DNA of 64,000 nt. It comes from Rhodobacteraceae bacterium IMCC1335 (lineage in GTDB: Bacteria > Pseudomonadota > Alphaproteobacteria > Rhodobacterales > Rhodobacteraceae). A program made the translations under genes and the position numbers. The stretch is taken from positions 2,529,001 to 2,593,000 of the forward strand of contig CP046864.1 of NCBI GenBank assembly GCA_039640495.1. The letters are read 5' to 3'. Below, piece after piece: positions 29,370 through 39,335 of the stretch; the first letter of the stretch is position 1, and every line of letters starts with the position of its first letter. The notes under the pieces are model-generated. The model was not told where the DNA came from, ran no database searches, and was given only the letters and a program-made list of their open reading frames with translations.

Positions 29370-30545
29370 ATGATAACAATAATCGAAAAACGTCTTGATA
29401 AGACTGCTGGACATTGGCTGTCGCAAATTAAGGCCGTAGAAAGTCTTGCGAAAGATGAAGATTTGATCATTCTGACGGCATGCAATTCGAATGTACTTTT
29501 GCCACCCGCCTATAATGTCAAACGTGTATTATCGACCCGGCGAGAGCAAAAGAAAAAAAAAGTAAAAGCACTCCAACATGATGTTTCTGTTCTCAAAAAT
29601 ATATTTAGCCAAGCAAATGATAGCAAAAATTTGCGCATCCTAGTACCAACTGCTGAAAAACATGAGCTCCTAGTCTGCATGAATCTGCTTGCTGGAAATA
29701 GTACTAAGATAGTTTTCACTCTAAGAGTTCTAACTTATCAGTGCGTTAACAAACTCACTAAATCTGAGCGAGCAAGCCTACAAAGCTATGTCGAGGCCGG
29801 ATTAATCAGCATTGTCACCGAAACGGAAGCTTTATCCGAGCTATTAAGAAGTAAATACCGAATCAATGCGCAAAATAAATTTTTATTGCCCTGCTCTGTT
29901 GATCCGAAGGATAACACACCTCACCATGAGGCAAGCATTGGCTCACATTTTAAGATTGGCTATCTTGGAGGTGGGCGAAAAGAACAAGGCTTAGACAAAT
30001 TACCACAAATTTTTGCAGATTTAAAAAACTTGCTCAACAATTTCGATAAAAAGCTGTCATTTGAGTTAGTGATGCAAACGCCAAAGCACAAAACAAGATT
30101 ACGAAAGGTAATTCATGATTATAAAATGCGTCGTAGTCTACAAAATACTGTAAAGCCCCGAAAAAAAATAAACCTCACTCTCCTGCCCGAAGAATTATCG
30201 ACTGAGAAATTTGTCGCTACCATTCATTCGGTAGATTTTTTGCTAATTCCCTACGACTTAAAAGCATATCAGGCCCGCGGATCGGGTATCATCATCGATG
30301 GTGTATTGGCCGAAAAACCCATTGTTTATACAAATGGGATCGGGATGGAGGAGTTTCTAAACTTCGGCAATGCAGAGGCGGCTACAGATAGTGCTGATTT
30401 TGCATTAAAAATCATGGCTATGGTACAAAACTTTGAAGCATATCGCGCCAAAACGCTCCTTGCCCGAGAAGCTATATTAGCACAGATACAAAAGTCGGCA
30501 GATACTCTTGCAGAAGGGCGATCACCAAATTACCGTAATGTGTAA
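29370..30545 (+). CDS. GT4-like glycosyltransferase
   Basis: A 391-residue GT-B fold protein. The second Rossmann half carries FKIGYLGGGRKEQGLDKLPQIFADL, then SVDFLLIPYDLKAYQARGSGIIIDGVLAEKPIVYTNGIGMEEFL, which is the nucleotide-sugar binding region of GT4-type enzymes (ExxxGxxxDG). The N-terminal half is divergent and rich in lysine. AAGG lies nine bases before the ATG. The gene is AT-rich relative to the flanking chromosome, suggesting acquisition with the polysaccharide island. Substrate unknown. Confidence 0.75.
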   Translation: MITIIEKRLDKTAGHWLSQIKAVESLAKDEDLIILTACNSNVLLPPAYNVKRVLSTRREQKKKKVKALQHDVSVLKNIFSQANDSKNLRILVPTAEKHELLVCMNLLAGNSTKIVFTLRVLTYQCVNKLTKSERASLQSYVEAGLISIVTETEALSELLRSKYRINAQNKFLLPCSVDPKDNTPHHEASIGSHFKIGYLGGGRKEQGLDKLPQIFADLKNLLNNFDKKLSFELVMQTPKHKTRLRKVIHDYKMRRSLQNTVKPRKKINLTLLPEELSTEKFVATIHSVDFLLIPYDLKAYQARGSGIIIDGVLAEKPIVYTNGIGMEEFLNFGNAEAATDSADFALKIMAMVQNFEAYRAKTLLAREAILAQIQKSADTLAEGRSPNYRNV

Positions 30546-30727
30546 ACTTAGTTTGAAATTTCCTGATCTGAAAAAACTTAAAAGCATTATCAGCTTCCTC
30601 ACCTTGTAACGATAAATCCCATTTCCTTCAAAATTACAGATTACGACTCTATTTATAAAAAACCTAAATCTCGTTCAAAAAAGTTCAACTCACAGGTAGA
30701 TGGACCTCTTAAAGGCAATTTTTAGAT

Positions 30728-31317
30728 TCACTCTTCATCATAGGGACAAGCAATCGTCAGGAAGGCTTCGCTAACCCGCATAATATCTTCATCTGTAAGA
30801 TTGTGATGATTGCGCTTAAACCGCTACCTAACTCAAAGTTAATATCCCTATCAAACCAAATGCGAAGGCTGATGTCATAGTGCAGAATTTCTTGCAGTAT
30901 CTCTAGCGTATCTTCGTAAAGGCTTTCAGTCTTGTTGTAGAAAATCTTAGCAATATTGTGCTTAACTTTACGGCTGTAGCCTTCTGCGCGATTATAGTTA
31001 AACTTAGCTTCTCGCAGCTTTTCTTTGTATCGCTTTAAGTCGCTTGGCTTGTCTTTAAGATCTTCACGTAGTTCAAGCTGTTCTTGCCATTCCGTTTCAA
31101 TCTGTCCTTACTTATCATCGCTGAGCCAAGTTTGGAGCTGACGGTTTTGCACGTTTTATCCAAGCTTTAGCTTATCAGCTATTGTCTCTAACTTGTTAAG
31201 CTGTTTCGTTTCTTCAAAGGTTAGCTTGCGACGCAGATTAGCTTGCTAAATTCTTTCTTGCAGCAACTTATGGAAGTTGCTGCAATGTTGTTCATGATTT
31301 TTGTACCACTCACTCAT
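30728..31317 (-). pseudogene. Decayed gene of unknown family, three in-frame stops and a frameshift
   Basis: Reading from ATG 31317 (overlapping the upstream gene's stop as ATGA) gives a continuous basic, charged protein of about 195 residues. It begins MSEWYKNHEQHCSNFHKLL and later includes RRKLTFEETKQLNKLETIADKLKLG and RYKEKLREAKFNYNRAEGYSRKVKHNIAK. Stops interrupt it at 31246-31248 (TAG), 31156-31158 (TAA) and 31108-31110 (TAA). A frameshift near 30815 puts the end (NHHNLTDEDIMRVSEAFLTIACPYDEE) in another frame. Coding texture persists on both sides, so the decay looks recent. I do not recognise the family. Confidence 0.7.
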
Positions 31318-32213
31318 TTGGATTTCATGAGTAGCTCCTTACGCCTTTCCTTTGAAACGAATAGTGTGATGAATACTTTTAGCGAATGGCGCAATCGTTT
31401 AAATCTTGCAATATTTTTCAATTTCTTTGAATGATTGTTCCATCCACCGTTAATAAGACTTGGCACGATGTAAAGCATTAAGCCTTTGTCACGCATAACT
31501 GTATGCAGATGTACGTGCTCACAAAATTCTTCTTTACTGTCATCTAATCCAACATATGCGCCCGATAATATTGCACTTTTTTTGTATATTCCCAAACCAC
31601 CAAAAGCGGAATCAACCTCGATAGGATTTTTTTCTTGATTTATGTTTATCATACGTGAGTATACTGCCGCCTGTTTAGCTGCAGATTTACTAACACCATT
31701 ATTAAATAAAAAACTGTAAGTTTGATAACAATCATTTGGACACCACGTTTTATGACGTAAAGCCCAGATATCATAGTAGGCTTTAGACTGATTCGCGAAA
31801 CAAGCATCCCAATCTTCAGTCAAATTCCAGCACGATTCAACTGCGGATGAAGTTAGTTCTGAATTTACTCCATCGAAATCAGCGACAACAACATAATCAA
31901 TATCCTTATATTTCTTTCTTGTTCTAAGCTCTTCTAAGTAATGGTTCCTACATATAGATATTCGCTCAGTTCGTTTCGGATATTGATTTCGAAGGTTTCC
32001 GAGTGTTATAAATTCAAAGTTTTCATTTCCACTCAAATTTTCGAGCTTCGTTAAAGTTCCATCATCACTATCAGACTCAATTATCAGAAAACTTACTGCT
32101 TCTGCTTCTGAAAACGCAGAACTAATTGTAAGAACTTCGCGCTCTACAGCATTTTCACAATTCCGAACCAAACCGACTATCAACACTTTCGATGATGTAA
32201 GAGGCTTTCTCAT
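31314..32213 (-). CDS. Putative glycosyltransferase (GT-A like, CAP59-type pattern)
   Basis: A 299-residue protein beginning LIVGLVRNCENAVEREVLTI, then SFLIIESDSDDGTLTKLENL, KRTERISICRNHYLEELRTR, DYVVVADFDGVN (metal-binding DxD) and CFANQSKAYYDIWALRH. This series resembles bacterial proteins related to the fungal CAP59/GT69 mannosyltransferases; that link is from memory and tentative. The start overlaps a small upstream gene (ATGA) and the end overlaps a pseudogene (ATGA). The last residues (KERRKELLMKSK) look like read-through into a foreign ribosome-site region. Confidence 0.68.
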   Translation of the reverse strand: MRKPLTSSKVLIVGLVRNCENAVEREVLTISSAFSEAEAVSFLIIESDSDDGTLTKLENLSGNENFEFITLGNLRNQYPKRTERISICRNHYLEELRTRKKYKDIDYVVVADFDGVNSELTSSAVESCWNLTEDWDACFANQSKAYYDIWALRHKTWCPNDCYQTYSFLFNNGVSKSAAKQAAVYSRMININQEKNPIEVDSAFGGLGIYKKSAILSGAYVGLDDSKEEFCEHVHLHTVMRDKGLMLYIVPSLINGGWNNHSKKLKNIARFKRLRHSLKVFITLFVSKERRKELLMKSK

Positions 32214-32356
32214 TTTTCACCTCGCTCCTTAGCAAGTGCGCCCTTAATCGTGCTAGCAGTAAAGCCAAAATCTTCGCATAGACGCTTCACTTCTTTCAGC
32301 GTGTTGGCACGTTCGTTCTTCTTCGCTTCAACCATTTGTTGCTGAATCGCTTCCAT
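32210..32356 (-). CDS. Small basic protein, possibly H-NS-like N-terminal fragment
   Basis: A 48-residue frame starting at ATG 32356, MEAIQQQMVEAKKNERANTL followed by KEVKRLCEDFGFTASTIKGALAKERGEK, highly charged and helical. The AEAKKxERxxxLxxVxxLxxxxGxTA pattern resembles the dimerisation region of H-NS-like proteins, but there is no C-terminal DNA-binding domain. It ends in an ATGA overlap with the glycosyltransferase start. The frame is open a little upstream of the ATG, so it may be the remnant of a longer gene. No good ribosome site is visible. Confidence 0.45.
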   Translation of the reverse strand: MEAIQQQMVEAKKNERANTLKEVKRLCEDFGFTASTIKGALAKERGEK

Positions 32357-32528
32357 TAAGCTTTCAACTCGATATAAGATTTTACCTTATACCTTCGTTG
32401 GTTGCGTGTCAGTCTTATATTATAGAATTGTTAAGAGCTTGTTTTCCTCGATGACAACCTTGTCCGCAAAAATGTTGATTTTCGAAATCACACCAAAACA
32501 AATATTTAATTAAATTTCAAAGTGGATT

Positions 32529-33293
32529 TTATGTTCCATTAACTAATATTTCATACTCCGAACAGTTTTTGTTGTTAGGCATATCCATATTATGAGGTAA
32601 TTTACACTCTGTTGAATTATTAGAGTATTTGGAAAATGTTAATTCCAAAACTAGAGGCAAATCATCATCTGCCGATATCGGAGCATAATTATTGGCATGA
32701 ACATGAACTAAATTTAAACTAAATTTATTAAAAAACTCTTCGAGTTTATCTAAATGTATATCAACATCATGCAACTCAATAACCATTCCAGTTATTCTTT
32801 CTTCGTTAGCAATAATGTCTTGCAAGAAACGATATTCAGAACCTTCTACATCAATTTTTAAAAAAATATTCTTACTGTTAATTTCATTTAACACGTCTGC
32901 AAAAGTGCAATGGATGTTATCGATTGAATTTAAGCCAACAAATTTTTGGATGTGCTGGACATTAGGTTTATAAAAGAACTTTCGATATGACAGCCATGTT
33001 ACTAATCGTTTGAAAATTAACTTTGGATTGTAAATATACCTTAGTGACTTAAAGAAATTCCTTCTAAAAAACCTATCGCTCACACTCGCATCATATGCAA
33101 AGACTGATACGATTTTTCTACTTAGGAAATCTTCTTCAAAACTCCAATCATCAGATATACCTAATCCTATAAGTACATCTGTTTTTTCAATATCTGACTT
33201 CGAAACGAGATAGCCACCATCATAATCTCTTCCGATTCTGACTAAATCCGTTGCTTGCTTTATCGAAAAGAAATTTGGGAGGCGTACTTTCAT
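32529..33293 (-). CDS. FkbM-family methyltransferase
   Basis: A 254-residue SAM-dependent methyltransferase-like protein. VLIGLGISDDWSFEEDFL represents the divergent SAM-binding loop, and IFLKIDVEGSEYRFLQDI is the hallmark FkbM motif. Such enzymes in polysaccharide clusters O-methylate sugars. The gene is very AT-rich and lysine/asparagine-rich, unlike the core genes. It stands downstream of IS3 debris on the same strand. Confidence 0.82.
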   Translation of the reverse strand: MKVRLPNFFSIKQATDLVRIGRDYDGGYLVSKSDIEKTDVLIGLGISDDWSFEEDFLSRKIVSVFAYDASVSDRFFRRNFFKSLRYIYNPKLIFKRLVTWLSYRKFFYKPNVQHIQKFVGLNSIDNIHCTFADVLNEINSKNIFLKIDVEGSEYRFLQDIIANEERITGMVIELHDVDIHLDKLEEFFNKFSLNLVHVHANNYAPISADDDLPLVLELTFSKYSNNSTECKLPHNMDMPNNKNCSEYEILVNGT

Positions 33294-33370
33294 TTTTTAT
33301 CCGTTATTTAAAATAGTTGCTGTAGTTCCTAACTTTTGAGCAGCCTCATCTGACTGGGCCAGGTTAATTG

Positions 33371-33845
33371 TTAGTGCATGTTTGGCCTTTGATCCATTGC
33401 TAAAATGGCTTCAGGAGCTGGTGGGTGATAGACCAATGCACTGTGTGGTCTCTCTGTGTTGTGGTCTTTCCTACATTCTTCGATGATGATCTGTGCTTCC
33501 CGAAGGCTGTAGAAGATCTCTCCATTGAGCAGTTCATCTCTGAACCTGCCATTAAAGCTCTCAAGGTACCCATTCTCCCAAGGGCTACCTGGTTCGATAT
33601 AAGCCATCTTTGCTCCAACAGCCGCAATCCAATCTCTTACGGCTTTAGCGATGAACTCAGGGCCGTTGTCCGACCGTATAAATGCTGGAGAGCCACGCAT
33701 TGTGAATAGATCGGCTAGAGCATCTATGACGTTCGTTGAGTTCAGCTTCCGATCGACTTTGATAGCTAAACAGTCCCGGCTGAACTCATCAATGATATTT
33801 AGTGTTCGAAAGACTTTGCCATCATCGGTCCGGCAATGAACAGTA
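33371..33845 (-). pseudogene. IS3-family transposase OrfB, 5'-truncated
   Basis: C-terminal DDE integrase core: RTDDGKVFRTLNIIDEFSRDCLAI (first D), IRSDNGPEFIAKAVRDWI (second D), GSPWENGYLESFNGRFRDELLNGE (catalytic E) and the ERPHSALVYHPPAPEAI tail typical of IS3 elements. OrfA and the N-terminal part of OrfB are missing. The upstream side joins directly to an epimerase fragment near 33840. The stretch 33294-33370 probably holds the right end of the element. Confidence 0.88.
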
Positions 33846-34148
33846 GAAAAGACTGGGCTTATGCTCAATTTCAGCGATCGCATTAAGAAGATTGATCGTA
33901 CCACCAACGTTCACCAAATATGCATGCGAGGGATCTTTTTTTACTTTGTCCAAAGCTACTTTCGCAGCTAAGTGAATAACCGTATCCAGTTTACCCGCTT
34001 CATTGATGAAAGCCTTAGTATTGGCGCTATCTGTCAAATCGCCATAGAAGCAAACAATCTCGATAGCTTCCCCCCTTGACTGAAGTGCATTAACTACATG
34101 ACTTCCGACAATTCCACCACTTCCTGTTACCAACACTCGTTGTACCAT
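33840..34148 (-). pseudogene. NAD-dependent sugar epimerase fragment cut by IS3 remnant
   Basis: The first 100 or so residues of an extended SDR epimerase: VLVTGSGGIVGSHVVNALQSRG (NAD-binding, GxxGxxG), then TVIHLAAKV and YLVNVGGTINLLNAI. After HKPSLFYCS the frame runs into the IS3 transposase region and stops, so the catalytic YxxxK and substrate domain are missing. It is probably non-functional. It shows that the island once held another nucleotide-sugar gene here. Confidence 0.85.
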
Positions 34149-34564
34149 CTATTCCTATAACCCTCGAGCCGTTGACGTCATCTAATTAAAAGAAGTCAGC
34201 AAAAGTTACCAGAGTAGAATATTCAATTTAAACCTATAATCAGTAAAGTACTTTTTTATTGGCCGATTTGCATTTGATCATACAACATTTACCAAGCCTT
34301 TTACCGCCTAAACAATAAAGTTGGCGGAATAAAGACGCAAATAAAGCGAGGAAGTCATCATAATGTGAATAAATTTGAAAGATCGTCTATAAAGCTCAAT
34401 ATCCACTAGATTTCTGCGTCATCAGTGCAACAATATGACAAATCATTGTACGAACCGTAAAGTAATACTACGGCACGGACTAAATGTAATGCGCATCATT
34501 AAGCTAAGGTTTTATCCAATATCCGTCATCTTTTTGAATTCACAAAAAACTTTACATTGGCTCA
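34149..34564. other. AT-rich intergenic region
   Basis: About 416 bp between the epimerase fragment and the fcl stop. I see no intact gene, RNA or terminator with a T-run. It probably contains the old promoter of the epimerase gene. Confidence 0.4.
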
Positions 34565-35542
34565 TTATACATCCGATGTTTTACTCCGACACTCTCCATT
34601 TAAAGAGGTGAAATTTTCATAAGCAATCTCCAATCCAATTTTCAAACTAATAGTATTGGAAAATCCCAACCTTTTTAATAATGCTGTATCCAGCAGTTTT
34701 CTTGGCGTTCCATCTGGCTTGGTTCGATCAAACACAAGGGTTCCAGTGAACCCAACAACTTCCTTTATAGTTTCAGCGAGCTCCTTGATCGTTACATCAG
34801 TTCCAGTGCCGACATTGATATGAGACAGCATTGAATTAACTTTACCTATAAGCTTTTTACTGTCGAGATTATGAACAAACAAGCTCGCTTTAGCCATATC
34901 ATCTACAAACAAAAATTCTCTTTTTGGTGTCCCTGACCCCCATACTACCACTTCGTCTTGATTGTTTATTTTGGCCTCATGGAAACGCCTGATGAGTGCA
35001 GGAACAACGTGACTATTCTCCGGATGATAGTTATCTCCAGGTCCATATAGATTGGTTGGCATTACAGAGCGGTAATCCCTGCCATACTGACGATTATAGC
35101 TTTCGCACATCTTGATCCCCGCAATCTTTGCAATCGCATAAGGTTCATTGGTGGGCTCAAGTACCCCGGTTAGAAGGGCGTCTTCTCGCATTGGCTGCTG
35201 CACCTGTCTTGGGTAAATACACGATGAGCCTAGAAAGAGCAATTTCTGCACATCATTTATATGCGCTGCGTGGATAACGTTGTTTTGTATTTGTAGGTTT
35301 TGATAAATAAATTCCGCGGGGTAGGTATTATTTGCATGGATGCCCCCGACTTTTGCCGCTGCTAGAATAACTTCGTCAGGCTTTTCTGACTTCATAAACT
35401 CATGAACTGCTGACTGATTACACAAATCTAACTCATCGCGCGTGCGCGTGATGAGTTCGACATCCGCCTGCTTTTGTAATTGTCTACAAATGGCACTGCC
35501 AACCATTCCCCTGTGACCTGCGACAAAAATCTTTTTCATCAC
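34565..35542 (-). CDS. fcl: GDP-L-fucose synthase
   Basis: Epimerase/reductase that converts GDP-4-keto-6-deoxy-mannose to GDP-L-fucose with NADPH. The 325 residues have [16 protein letters not shown] (cofactor), the LGSSCIYP serine region, [10 protein letters not shown] (YxxxK) and [24 protein letters not shown]. It is six bases downstream of gmd, forming the manC-gmd-fcl operon. Product length is normal. Confidence 0.96.
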   Translation of the reverse strand: MMKKIFVAGHRGMVGSAICRQLQKQADVELITRTRDELDLCNQSAVHEFMKSEKPDEVILAAAKVGGIHANNTYPAEFIYQNLQIQNNVIHAAHINDVQKLLFLGSSCIYPRQVQQPMREDALLTGVLEPTNEPYAIAKIAGIKMCESYNRQYGRDYRSVMPTNLYGPGDNYHPENSHVVPALIRRFHEAKINNQDEVVVWGSGTPKREFLFVDDMAKASLFVHNLDSKKLIGKVNSMLSHINVGTGTDVTIKELAETIKEVVGFTGTLVFDRTKPDGTPRKLLDTALLKRLGFSNTISLKIGLEIAYENFTSLNGECRSKTSDV

Positions 35543-35548
35543 TTAACC

Positions 35549-36667
35549 TCAGTTCTCGATCGATACAGGAAATTCAAGATCATGCTCTTTTAGAAGTGCA
35601 AGGCGCCGCGCCGCCTTATGGTCTTCTGCAACCATTTCTTTACACATGTCTTGCGCTGTTATCTCTGGCTCCCATCCTAATTCAGCTTTTGCCTTAGATG
35701 GGTCGCCCAGAAGTGTATCAACTTCTGCAGGCCTGAAGTAGCGCGGATCAATTCTAACAATTTCCTGTCCCACTGAGATCTTCGGTGCAAGATCACCTGA
35801 GATTCTAGTTACCACACCAACCTCATCTAAACCTGTCCCTTTGAACTCTATATCAATGCCAAGTGCGTTCGCTGACCACGTAATAAATTCTCTCACTGAG
35901 TACTGCTTCCCTGTCGCGATTACGTAGTCACGCGCTTCATCCTGCTGAAGCATCATCCACTGCATGCGCACATAATCTTTTGCGTGTCCCCAGTCGCGCA
36001 AGGCATCAATGTTTCCCATATGCAGGCAGCTTTCTAGCCCCAACGCAATGTTGGCCAACCCACGTGTAATTTTGCGCGTAACGAAAGTTTCGCCACGGCG
36101 CGGGCTTTCATGATTAAACAATATGCCATTGCAGGCATATAGTCCGTATGCCTCTCGATAGTTCACACAGATCCAATACGAGTAAAGCTTGGCAACCGCA
36201 TAAGGCGAACGTGGATAAAACGGTGTCGTTTCTTTCTGTGGTGTTTCTTGTACCAAACCATAAAGCTCCGAGGTAGAGGCCTGGTAGAACTTTGTTTTCT
36301 GCTCCAAGCCTAAAAACCGAATGGCCTCAAGCATACGCAACGTACCAACGCCATCTACATCAGCAGTATATTCAGGGCTTTCAAAGCTTACAGCTACATG
36401 AGACTGAGCACCCAGGTTATAGACCTCATCAGGCTCAATATCGCTAAGGATACGCGTTAAATTTGAGGTATCCGATAAATCGCCGTAGTGAAGCTTAAAC
36501 CTGCTATTCTCAATATGTGGGTCTTGGTAAATATGATCAACGCGCTGTGTATTAAAAAGAGACGACCGGCGCTTGATGCCATGTACTTCATAGCCTTTCT
36601 CTAGCAAAAATTCAGCAAGATAAGAGCCATCTTGGCCAGTAATGCCTGTGATTAATGCGCGCTTCAT
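35549..36667 (-). CDS. gmd: GDP-mannose 4,6-dehydratase
   Basis: SDR enzyme making GDP-4-keto-6-deoxy-D-mannose. The 372 residues start [22 protein letters not shown]. They contain [40 protein letters not shown] (catalytic YxxxK) and [16 protein letters not shown]. It sits between manC (12-bp gap) and fcl (6-bp gap), so GDP-fucose supply is encoded as one unit. Confidence 0.97.
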   Translation of the reverse strand: MKRALITGITGQDGSYLAEFLLEKGYEVHGIKRRSSLFNTQRVDHIYQDPHIENSRFKLHYGDLSDTSNLTRILSDIEPDEVYNLGAQSHVAVSFESPEYTADVDGVGTLRMLEAIRFLGLEQKTKFYQASTSELYGLVQETPQKETTPFYPRSPYAVAKLYSYWICVNYREAYGLYACNGILFNHESPRRGETFVTRKITRGLANIALGLESCLHMGNIDALRDWGHAKDYVRMQWMMLQQDEARDYVIATGKQYSVREFITWSANALGIDIEFKGTGLDEVGVVTRISGDLAPKISVGQEIVRIDPRYFRPAEVDTLLGDPSKAKAELGWEPEITAQDMCKEMVAEDHKAARRLALLKEHDLEFPVSIEN

Positions 36668-36679
36668 TTTATGTCTCTT

Positions 36680-38128
36680 CTAATTACGAGCGTATACATC
36701 TTCGTATCGAATAATGTCGTCCTCGCCAAGGTAAGTTCCAATCTGAACTTCGATTAGAACCATTGGCAGCTTACCAGGGTTTTCCATGCGGTGCTTGGCA
36801 CCTAACGGTACGTATATTGATTGGCCCTCGCTCACAAGTTTAACCTCGTCGTCAATTGTGACTTTTGCCGTCCCCTCAACGACAATCCAATGCTCTGACC
36901 GATGCTTATGGCTCTGCAAACTCAGCGACGCTCCAGGCTTCACACGGATACGCTTCACCTGAAAGCGTTCTCCCAACGCTAGGCTCTCAAACCAACCCCA
37001 TGGGCGATAATCCTTAGGGAATATCTCTGCTTGAGCAATGCCTTTTGACTTGAGCAACTCAACCGCTTTTTTGACATCCTGCGCTCGCTCTTTCGGAGCG
37101 ACAAGGACCGCATCAGGCATAGCAATTGCCATGATGTCATTCAAACCTATACCTACAACTTGCTGGCCGCTGCTCTCAGAGCGCAGTAAGCTATTTGAAC
37201 ATTCAATCGCATGTGCAGTTTCTGAAGTCACATTGCCTGACCCGTCAAGCCTACTCTCTGACCAGACTGCATCCCATCCACCAAGATCGGACCATTTTGA
37301 TGCAAAAGGAACCGCAACGAGGTTCTGTGCCTTCTCCATAATGGCGTAATCAATACTGATATCCTCGATCTCGGACCAAGGCTCTGCTGCCAAGCGTAAA
37401 AAGCCTAGATCTGTAGAGGCTTCATTTATGGATTGTGAGACCAAATCTAAAGTTTCCGGTGCGTAAGCACTAAAGGCATCCATCATGTCCTGCGCGTGGA
37501 ATAGAAATATCCCGGCATTCCAAAGATAGTGGCCAGCTTCCAGCATCTGCTTCGCATCCTGCAGATTGGGTTTTTCAACAAAGTTCTTAATATCAGATGT
37601 ACCGTTATCATCAAGAGGATCTGTTGATAGTTCTAAATACCCATACCCTGTCTCTGGATGCGTTGGCTTTATGCCAAATGTGACTATCTTTTGATTTTTA
37701 ACATGGGATAATCCGACCTTAATTGCCTCATGGAAGATAGCTGTGTCGGGGATTACATGGTCAGATGGTGCAACAAGTAAAACGGCGTCCTTGTCCTTTT
37801 CATGTGCAAATATGCTTGCGGCTAATATGGCAGCGGCTGTATTTTTTGCTTCCGGCTCAATCAAAATGGGGCCGGGATCAATACCAATTTCCTGCAATTG
37901 TTCTCCAATGATAAAGCGGAAGTCAGCGTTTGTCAGAGTAATATGTGAAGCGAACTCAATGATGTCGGATGACATAAGACGTTTAGCAGTAAATTGAAAC
38001 AACGTCTTCTTACCGATAAGGTTAGAGAACTGCTTAGGATAGGATTTCCGCGACAAGGGCCAAAGGCGCGTTCCAGATCCACCAGCGAGTAAAACGGGAT
38101 ATATTGCCACAAAGACCACCTTTTCCAA
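36680..38128 (-). CDS. manC: Mannose-1-phosphate guanylyltransferase / mannose-6-phosphate isomerase
   Basis: Bifunctional type II enzyme of 482 residues. The N-terminal nucleotidyltransferase has PVLLAGGSGTRLWPLSRKSYPKQF and FVEKPNLQDA. The C-terminal cupin isomerase domain has LSLQSHKHRSEHWIVVEGTA and the final VPLGAKHRMENPGKLPMVLIEVQ. It supplies GDP-mannose to gmd. The exact start within MEKVVFVAIYPV is uncertain by a few codons. Confidence 0.96.
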   Translation of the reverse strand: MEKVVFVAIYPVLLAGGSGTRLWPLSRKSYPKQFSNLIGKKTLFQFTAKRLMSSDIIEFASHITLTNADFRFIIGEQLQEIGIDPGPILIEPEAKNTAAAILAASIFAHEKDKDAVLLVAPSDHVIPDTAIFHEAIKVGLSHVKNQKIVTFGIKPTHPETGYGYLELSTDPLDDNGTSDIKNFVEKPNLQDAKQMLEAGHYLWNAGIFLFHAQDMMDAFSAYAPETLDLVSQSINEASTDLGFLRLAAEPWSEIEDISIDYAIMEKAQNLVAVPFASKWSDLGGWDAVWSESRLDGSGNVTSETAHAIECSNSLLRSESSGQQVVGIGLNDIMAIAMPDAVLVAPKERAQDVKKAVELLKSKGIAQAEIFPKDYRPWGWFESLALGERFQVKRIRVKPGASLSLQSHKHRSEHWIVVEGTAKVTIDDEVKLVSEGQSIYVPLGAKHRMENPGKLPMVLIEVQIGTYLGEDDIIRYEDVYARN

Positions 38129-38710
38129 ATAGGGGACCGTTATCTCTTGTATTCATTCTTGTCTAGTTTTGATCGTTTCGGAGAGCTTACGCAAATAACT
38201 AAAATATATCCAACTCAACTTGATTAATTTGAAAATGCTTCAAACTTGACGTTTTCGCTTATCCGAACTCTCAACTTCATGGTATACTTTTTATAACCGA
38301 GAGTTGCGCCTGTGAGCAATTCCAATTGACTAGTTCCAATGCTATACTTGAGAAAAAGACGTCTAGATGGCAAAATGCGAATGAACCCGCGAGGCATTGT
38401 AACAAATTTAAAACAAATTCAGATTTTGATGGGAGAAGGCGTATCCTTCATAAATAGAAATTCAACGACGTGGTTTGTAATGCACACTCATTACATTTAG
38501 CGTTAGCGGTATGGTAGAATTGGCGTTGGTTAATAATCTAATGATCAGGTATTTAACGCACTTTTATGAAAAATAGCTAAAAGGTAAGCTGTCGTGATGA
38601 TAAATTTCAATCGCCTGCCGCCTCACCTAAGGCAAATTCAAAGAACGTTTTGTGAAGCGGTTCCAGATAAGGGGCGCCTCGCAGCTTGATAAAATCCATT
38701 CGGGCTTTCT
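38129..38710. other. Intergenic region at the right edge of the polysaccharide island
   Basis: About 582 bp between the manC start and the yqeY stop, both minus strand. AT-rich, with no supported gene, tRNA or repeat. It should include the manC-gmd-fcl promoter. No attachment-site duplication could be seen by eye. Confidence 0.45.
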
Positions 38711-39172
38711 CTAAGCTGTCAGCTTCTCTTTCACCAAGGGGCCAACTTGGCCAAAATCCATCTGACCGACATATTGGCTTTTCAAAACGCCCATGACGCG
38801 CCCCATATCCCGGATAGAACTGGCGTTCATGTCTGCAATCGCTGTCTCAACCGCAAGAGAAATCTCATCCGCGCTCAACTGTTTGGGCAAAAACTCTTCA
38901 ATCACCTTGATTTCAGCCATTTCACGCTCGGCCAAATCCAACCTGCCAGCTTCTTCATATGTGCGGGCACTTTCCTGGCGTTGGCGGGACATTTTGCCAA
39001 GAATCGCCATGACTTCGGTTTCGTCGACGCCGTCATCATTGCCCTCAACGCGCGCAGCGATATCTCGGTCTTTGATCGCCGCGCTGATCAAGCGCACGGT
39101 CGAAAGACGCTCGGCATCTTTTTCTTTCATCGCTTGCTTCATAGAAGCCATTATTCGGGCGCGAAGGTCCAT
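38711..39172 (-). CDS. GatB/YqeY-domain protein
   Basis: A 153-residue helical protein of the YqeY family. It has the typical start DLRARIMASMKQAMKEKDAERLSTVRLISAAIKDRDI, the central EVMAILGKMSRQRQESARTYEEAGR, and the end RDMGRVMGVLKSQYVGQMDFGQVGPLVKEKL. The domain is shared with the tail of GatB and is thought to contact tRNA. It is divergent from carA, which is the usual Rhodobacterales arrangement. Confidence 0.93.
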   Translation of the reverse strand: MDLRARIMASMKQAMKEKDAERLSTVRLISAAIKDRDIAARVEGNDDGVDETEVMAILGKMSRQRQESARTYEEAGRLDLAEREMAEIKVIEEFLPKQLSADEISLAVETAIADMNASSIRDMGRVMGVLKSQYVGQMDFGQVGPLVKEKLTA

Positions 39173-39335
39173 AAAACACCTCTATCATCGTGACGGCGGC
39201 AAGCAGTAGAGAAAACCACCGCCAAGAGCAAGCACAGATTAAAAATCAGCAAGGAATTGCCGAGGCCGAGCCGCTTGACGCTTAGGGCACAACTCACTAG
39301 ATTGCCGCAAATTTACTCCTCCAGAAAGTGAAAAA

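Noticed and set aside
31108..31248. Stop-codon recoding as explanation for the three in-frame stops
   Set aside because: Both TAG and TAA occur, a frameshift is also present, and neighbouring genes use stops normally; pseudogene decay is simpler.
29354..32390. Shared 14-mer ATAAGGTAAAATCT at 29354-29367 (+) and 32377-32390 (-)
   Set aside because: In AT-rich DNA of this length one such match is expected by chance; only two copies and no further context shared.
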